The notes beneath the pieces are model-generated. The model searched no databases. It was not told where the DNA came from and saw only the letters and a list, made by a program, of their open reading frames with translations. Both the position numbers and the translations under genes were made by a program. Positions 5,062 to 6,829 of a DNA stretch of 6,829 nt are shown here, one piece after another. This DNA is from Thermoflexales bacterium (GTDB taxonomy: Bacteria; Chloroflexota; Anaerolineae; Fen-1058): positions 1 to 6,829 of the forward strand of contig JAGOBP010000229.1 in the NCBI GenBank assembly GCA_017999195.1. The letters are read 5' to 3'. Every line of letters starts with the position of its first letter. The first letter of the stretch is position 1.

Positions 5062-5075
5062 CGCTTTAGATTCAG

Positions 5076-6263
5076 TTGAAAGTGAGTGCCGTGCGATTAT
5101 CATTCCGGCGTGCCGCCGGGATTTTGTTTATAGGGCTGTTGATCGAGGCTGCCTTCGTGGCGGGGCTGTTGCTCGCGCCGACGTTGCTGCCTGTGTCGCC
5201 GCTGAAGTTGGGCAATAACTCAACGGGGCTATTGGGCGAAGCCTGGGACGCGGCCGAGCGCTCGTTTTACGGGCAAGTGCCGTCGGAGACGCTGCGGACG
5301 TACGGCGCGATTCGCGGCATGTTGCAGGTGTTCAACGACCCGTACACCTCGTTCTTCGAGCCGCCCGCGACGCAGCAGCAAAGCCAGCAGTTGGCGGGTA
5401 AATTCGGCGGTATCGGTTCGACGGTGCGGCGCGAGGCGGATGGCCGCATTGTGTTGTCGCCGTTTCCCGATCGGCCGGCGGCGCAAGCGGGTGTGCTGGA
5501 AGGCGATGTGCTCGTGAAGGTGAGCGGGCAGGCCATTACGCCGGACATGAATTTCGATGCAATTTCGCAGTTGTTGCGTGGTGAGGTGGGCACGCCCGTC
5601 ACGATCGAGGTGTTGCGCGAAGCGCAGACGTTGGCTTTCACCATCACGCGCGCCGAAATCAGCGTGCCGTCGGTGACGTGGCGCGTGTTGAGCGAAGCGC
5701 CGTCGATTGGCTATGCGGCGATTAGTATTTTTGCGCAACCGACCAGCGACGAATTGGTACGCGCCATCGACGATTTGCGGTCTAAAGGCGCGACAAAGTT
5801 GATTCTGGATCTGCGTGACAACGGCGGTGGCTTGCTCGATTCGGGCGTGGATGTGGCCAGCCAATTTGTCGAAGGCGTGGTCGTGATCGAGGCGCGGCGG
5901 ACGGGCGGCGATCGCGAGTTTCAGGCCAACGCCCGGGGCGTGGCGCGCGACCTGCCACTCGTAGTGCTGGTCAACGGCAGCACGGCCAGCGCCTCGGAGA
6001 TTGTGGCGGGCGCGATTCAAGATCGACAGCGCGGCAAGTTGATCGGCGATCAGACGTATGGCAAAGGCTCGGTGCAGAACATTTTGCCGTTGTCCGATGG
6101 GTCATCGCTGCACGTGACGGTGGCGCAGTGGCTGACGCCCAATCGACGGCAGATCACGGGCAAGGGGCTGACACCCGATGTGCTGGTCAGCCGTACGCCG
6201 GACGATGTGAATGCGGGGCGCGATCCGCAGTTGGCGAAGGCGATAGAAGAATTGACACGATGA
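5076..6263 (+). CDS. S41-family C-terminal-processing peptidase (CtpA/Prc type)
   Basis: These serine-lysine proteases cleave unfolded or tagged proteins near the C-terminus, in the envelope. Counting from the TTG at 5076 the protein has 395 residues: a hydrophobic N-terminal anchor or uncleaved signal (15-36), a helical segment ending NDPYTSFFEPP (87-97), a PDZ domain (about 108-192, with FGGIGSTV and AAQAGVLEGDVLVKV), and the catalytic domain (about 205-375). Catalytic Ser305 lies in GSTASASEI and Lys330 in YGKGSVQ, exactly 25 apart as in Prc and plant D1 protease; Gln334 completes the usual triad. LRDNGGGLLDSGV (246-258) forms the conserved glycine-rich loop. Domains and catalytic residues are intact. 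The start is uncertain: TTG 5076, GTG 5082 and GTG 5091 are in frame, and none has a strong Shine-Dalgarno. A second S41 gene follows after 31 bp, so the two are probably co-transcribed. Confidence 0.95.
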   Translation: MKVSAVRLSFRRAAGILFIGLLIEAAFVAGLLLAPTLLPVSPLKLGNNSTGLLGEAWDAAERSFYGQVPSETLRTYGAIRGMLQVFNDPYTSFFEPPATQQQSQQLAGKFGGIGSTVRREADGRIVLSPFPDRPAAQAGVLEGDVLVKVSGQAITPDMNFDAISQLLRGEVGTPVTIEVLREAQTLAFTITRAEISVPSVTWRVLSEAPSIGYAAISIFAQPTSDELVRAIDDLRSKGATKLILDLRDNGGGLLDSGVDVASQFVEGVVVIEARRTGGDREFQANARGVARDLPLVVLVNGSTASASEIVAGAIQDRQRGKLIGDQTYGKGSVQNILPLSDGSSLHVTVAQWLTPNRRQITGKGLTPDVLVSRTPDDVNAGRDPQLAKAIEELTR

Positions 6264-6281
6264 CGCGCCGTACAAGGCGCG
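6264..6281 (+). other. Intercistronic hairpin between the two S41 genes
   Basis: CGCGCC (6264-6269), GTACAA, GGCGCG (6276-6281) form a perfect 6-bp GC stem starting directly after the TGA stop of the first gene. No T-run follows, so it is more likely an mRNA stabilising or processing hairpin, or a weak attenuator, than a terminator. Confidence 0.4.
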
Positions 6282-6294
6282 ACTAGGGAGATAC

Positions 6295-6829
6295 ATGGAT
6301 AATTCAGGTCGAAGATTGTTGATGGGGCTGATGGCGGTCATTCTGGCGGTGGCGATCGGCTCGGCGGGTTTTATGCTGGGGTACGGCGCGGCTCAGCCGT
6401 CACCGCTCAGCGCCAAATCGAGCGAGGTGTCTGCCCCGGCGCAGAGCGAAGCGCCGTCCGCGCCTTCCGCGCCGTCTACCAGCGCCCCGACGCGGCCCAG
6501 CACCAGCACGGCGCAGGATGATCAGGCCGAGTTTGATATTTTCTGGGAAGCCTGGCAAACACTCAAAGCCGAATATTACGGCAATGATCTGCCCGACTCC
6601 AAGAATCTGGCTTACAATGCGATTCGCGGCGTGATCTTTGGCTTGGAAGATCAATTTACCTCGTTCGTTACGCCGTCCTCCGCCAAACTGATCGAAGAAG
6701 ATTCAACCGGATCGTTCAGCGGCATCGGCGCAGTGGTGCAGTTGAACAAGCAGCGCGTGCTGCAAATTTCGCGCGTGTATGCGGATTCTCCGGCGGAAAA
6801 GTCCGGCTTGAAGGCGGGCGACCTGATCA
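6295..6829 (+). CDS. Second S41-family C-terminal-processing peptidase, N-terminal part (cut by window edge)
   Basis: The frame opens at ATG 6295, four bases after GGGAG, and stays open for 178 codons to the window end. It begins with MDNSGRRLLMG and a membrane segment (about 8-30, rich in Ala, Val, Leu, Gly), then a linker of Ala, Pro, Ser and Thr (about 34-73) suited to spanning the envelope. Next comes FDIFWEAWQTLKAEYYG (80-96), GLEDQFTSFVTPSSAKLIEE (116-135) and GSFSGIGAVV (139-148), the typical lead-in to the PDZ domain, whose later part SPAEKSGLKAGDLI (165-178) is the last thing visible. The peptidase core with Ser and Lys lies beyond the edge, so activity cannot be judged. It is clearly a divergent paralogue of the gene just upstream, with the same order of elements but an added linker. 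Confidence 0.92.
   Translation, partial: MDNSGRRLLMGLMAVILAVAIGSAGFMLGYGAAQPSPLSAKSSEVSAPAQSEAPSAPSAPSTSAPTRPSTSTAQDDQAEFDIFWEAWQTLKAEYYGNDLPDSKNLAYNAIRGVIFGLEDQFTSFVTPSSAKLIEEDSTGSFSGIGAVVQLNKQRVLQISRVYADSPAEKSGLKAGDLI

Noticed and set aside
5229..6020. 263-codon open frame on the minus strand opposite the S41 peptidase
   Set aside because: Antisense shadow; extreme Arg/His content and no motif, while the plus-strand frame has a complete catalytic set.

Overview
The window reads as an ordinary stretch of a moderately GC-rich bacterial chromosome. Bacterial-type enolase, an N-terminally anchored pair of S41 peptidases, an SCP2/archaeal-like thiolase and TATAAT-like -10 boxes with extended TG would fit Chloroflexota (Anaerolineae-like), but that placement is inference; no rRNA or other lineage marker is present.

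Layout. Everything from the left edge to about 4975 is on the minus strand; everything from about 5076 onward is on the plus strand. Read 5' to 3', the minus-strand genes are: a class I SAM-dependent methyltransferase (4975-4283), a thiolase-superfamily enzyme (4048-2891), a macro-domain protein (2827-2192), enolase (2062-782), a RimJ/RimL-like GNAT acetyltransferase (686-81), and the first 25 codons of a second GNAT (77-1), cut by the window edge. The plus strand carries two tandem S41 C-terminal-processing peptidases (5076-6263, and 6295 to the right edge, incomplete). The two groups diverge from a 100-bp region at 4976-5075 with candidate back-to-back promoters whose -35 hexamers overlap.

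The minus-strand genes are separated by 60-235 bp gaps filled with repeats, and their functions do not make one pathway (glycolysis, acyl-CoA chemistry, ADP-ribose-type binding, methylation, acetylation), so they look like independently expressed genes rather than an operon. Only the two GNATs (3-bp gap, SD of the second overlapping the end of the first) and the two S41 peptidases (31-bp gap) look co-transcribed.

The most unusual content is between genes. Three families of short-period degenerate tandem repeats occur at gene boundaries: a 9-bp unit (inverted pair at 697-773, single copy at 4062-4088), a 7-bp unit (2137-2177 and, on the opposite strand, 2871-2902, bracketing the macro-domain gene), and an 8-bp unit with an ACTA core (4249-4288). 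Two of these reach into coding sequence and supply the TAG stop codons of the thiolase and the methyltransferase. A pair of strong hairpins lies at 4161-4210. I did not find a convincing new multi-gene system; no tRNA, rRNA, CRISPR array or transposase gene is visible.
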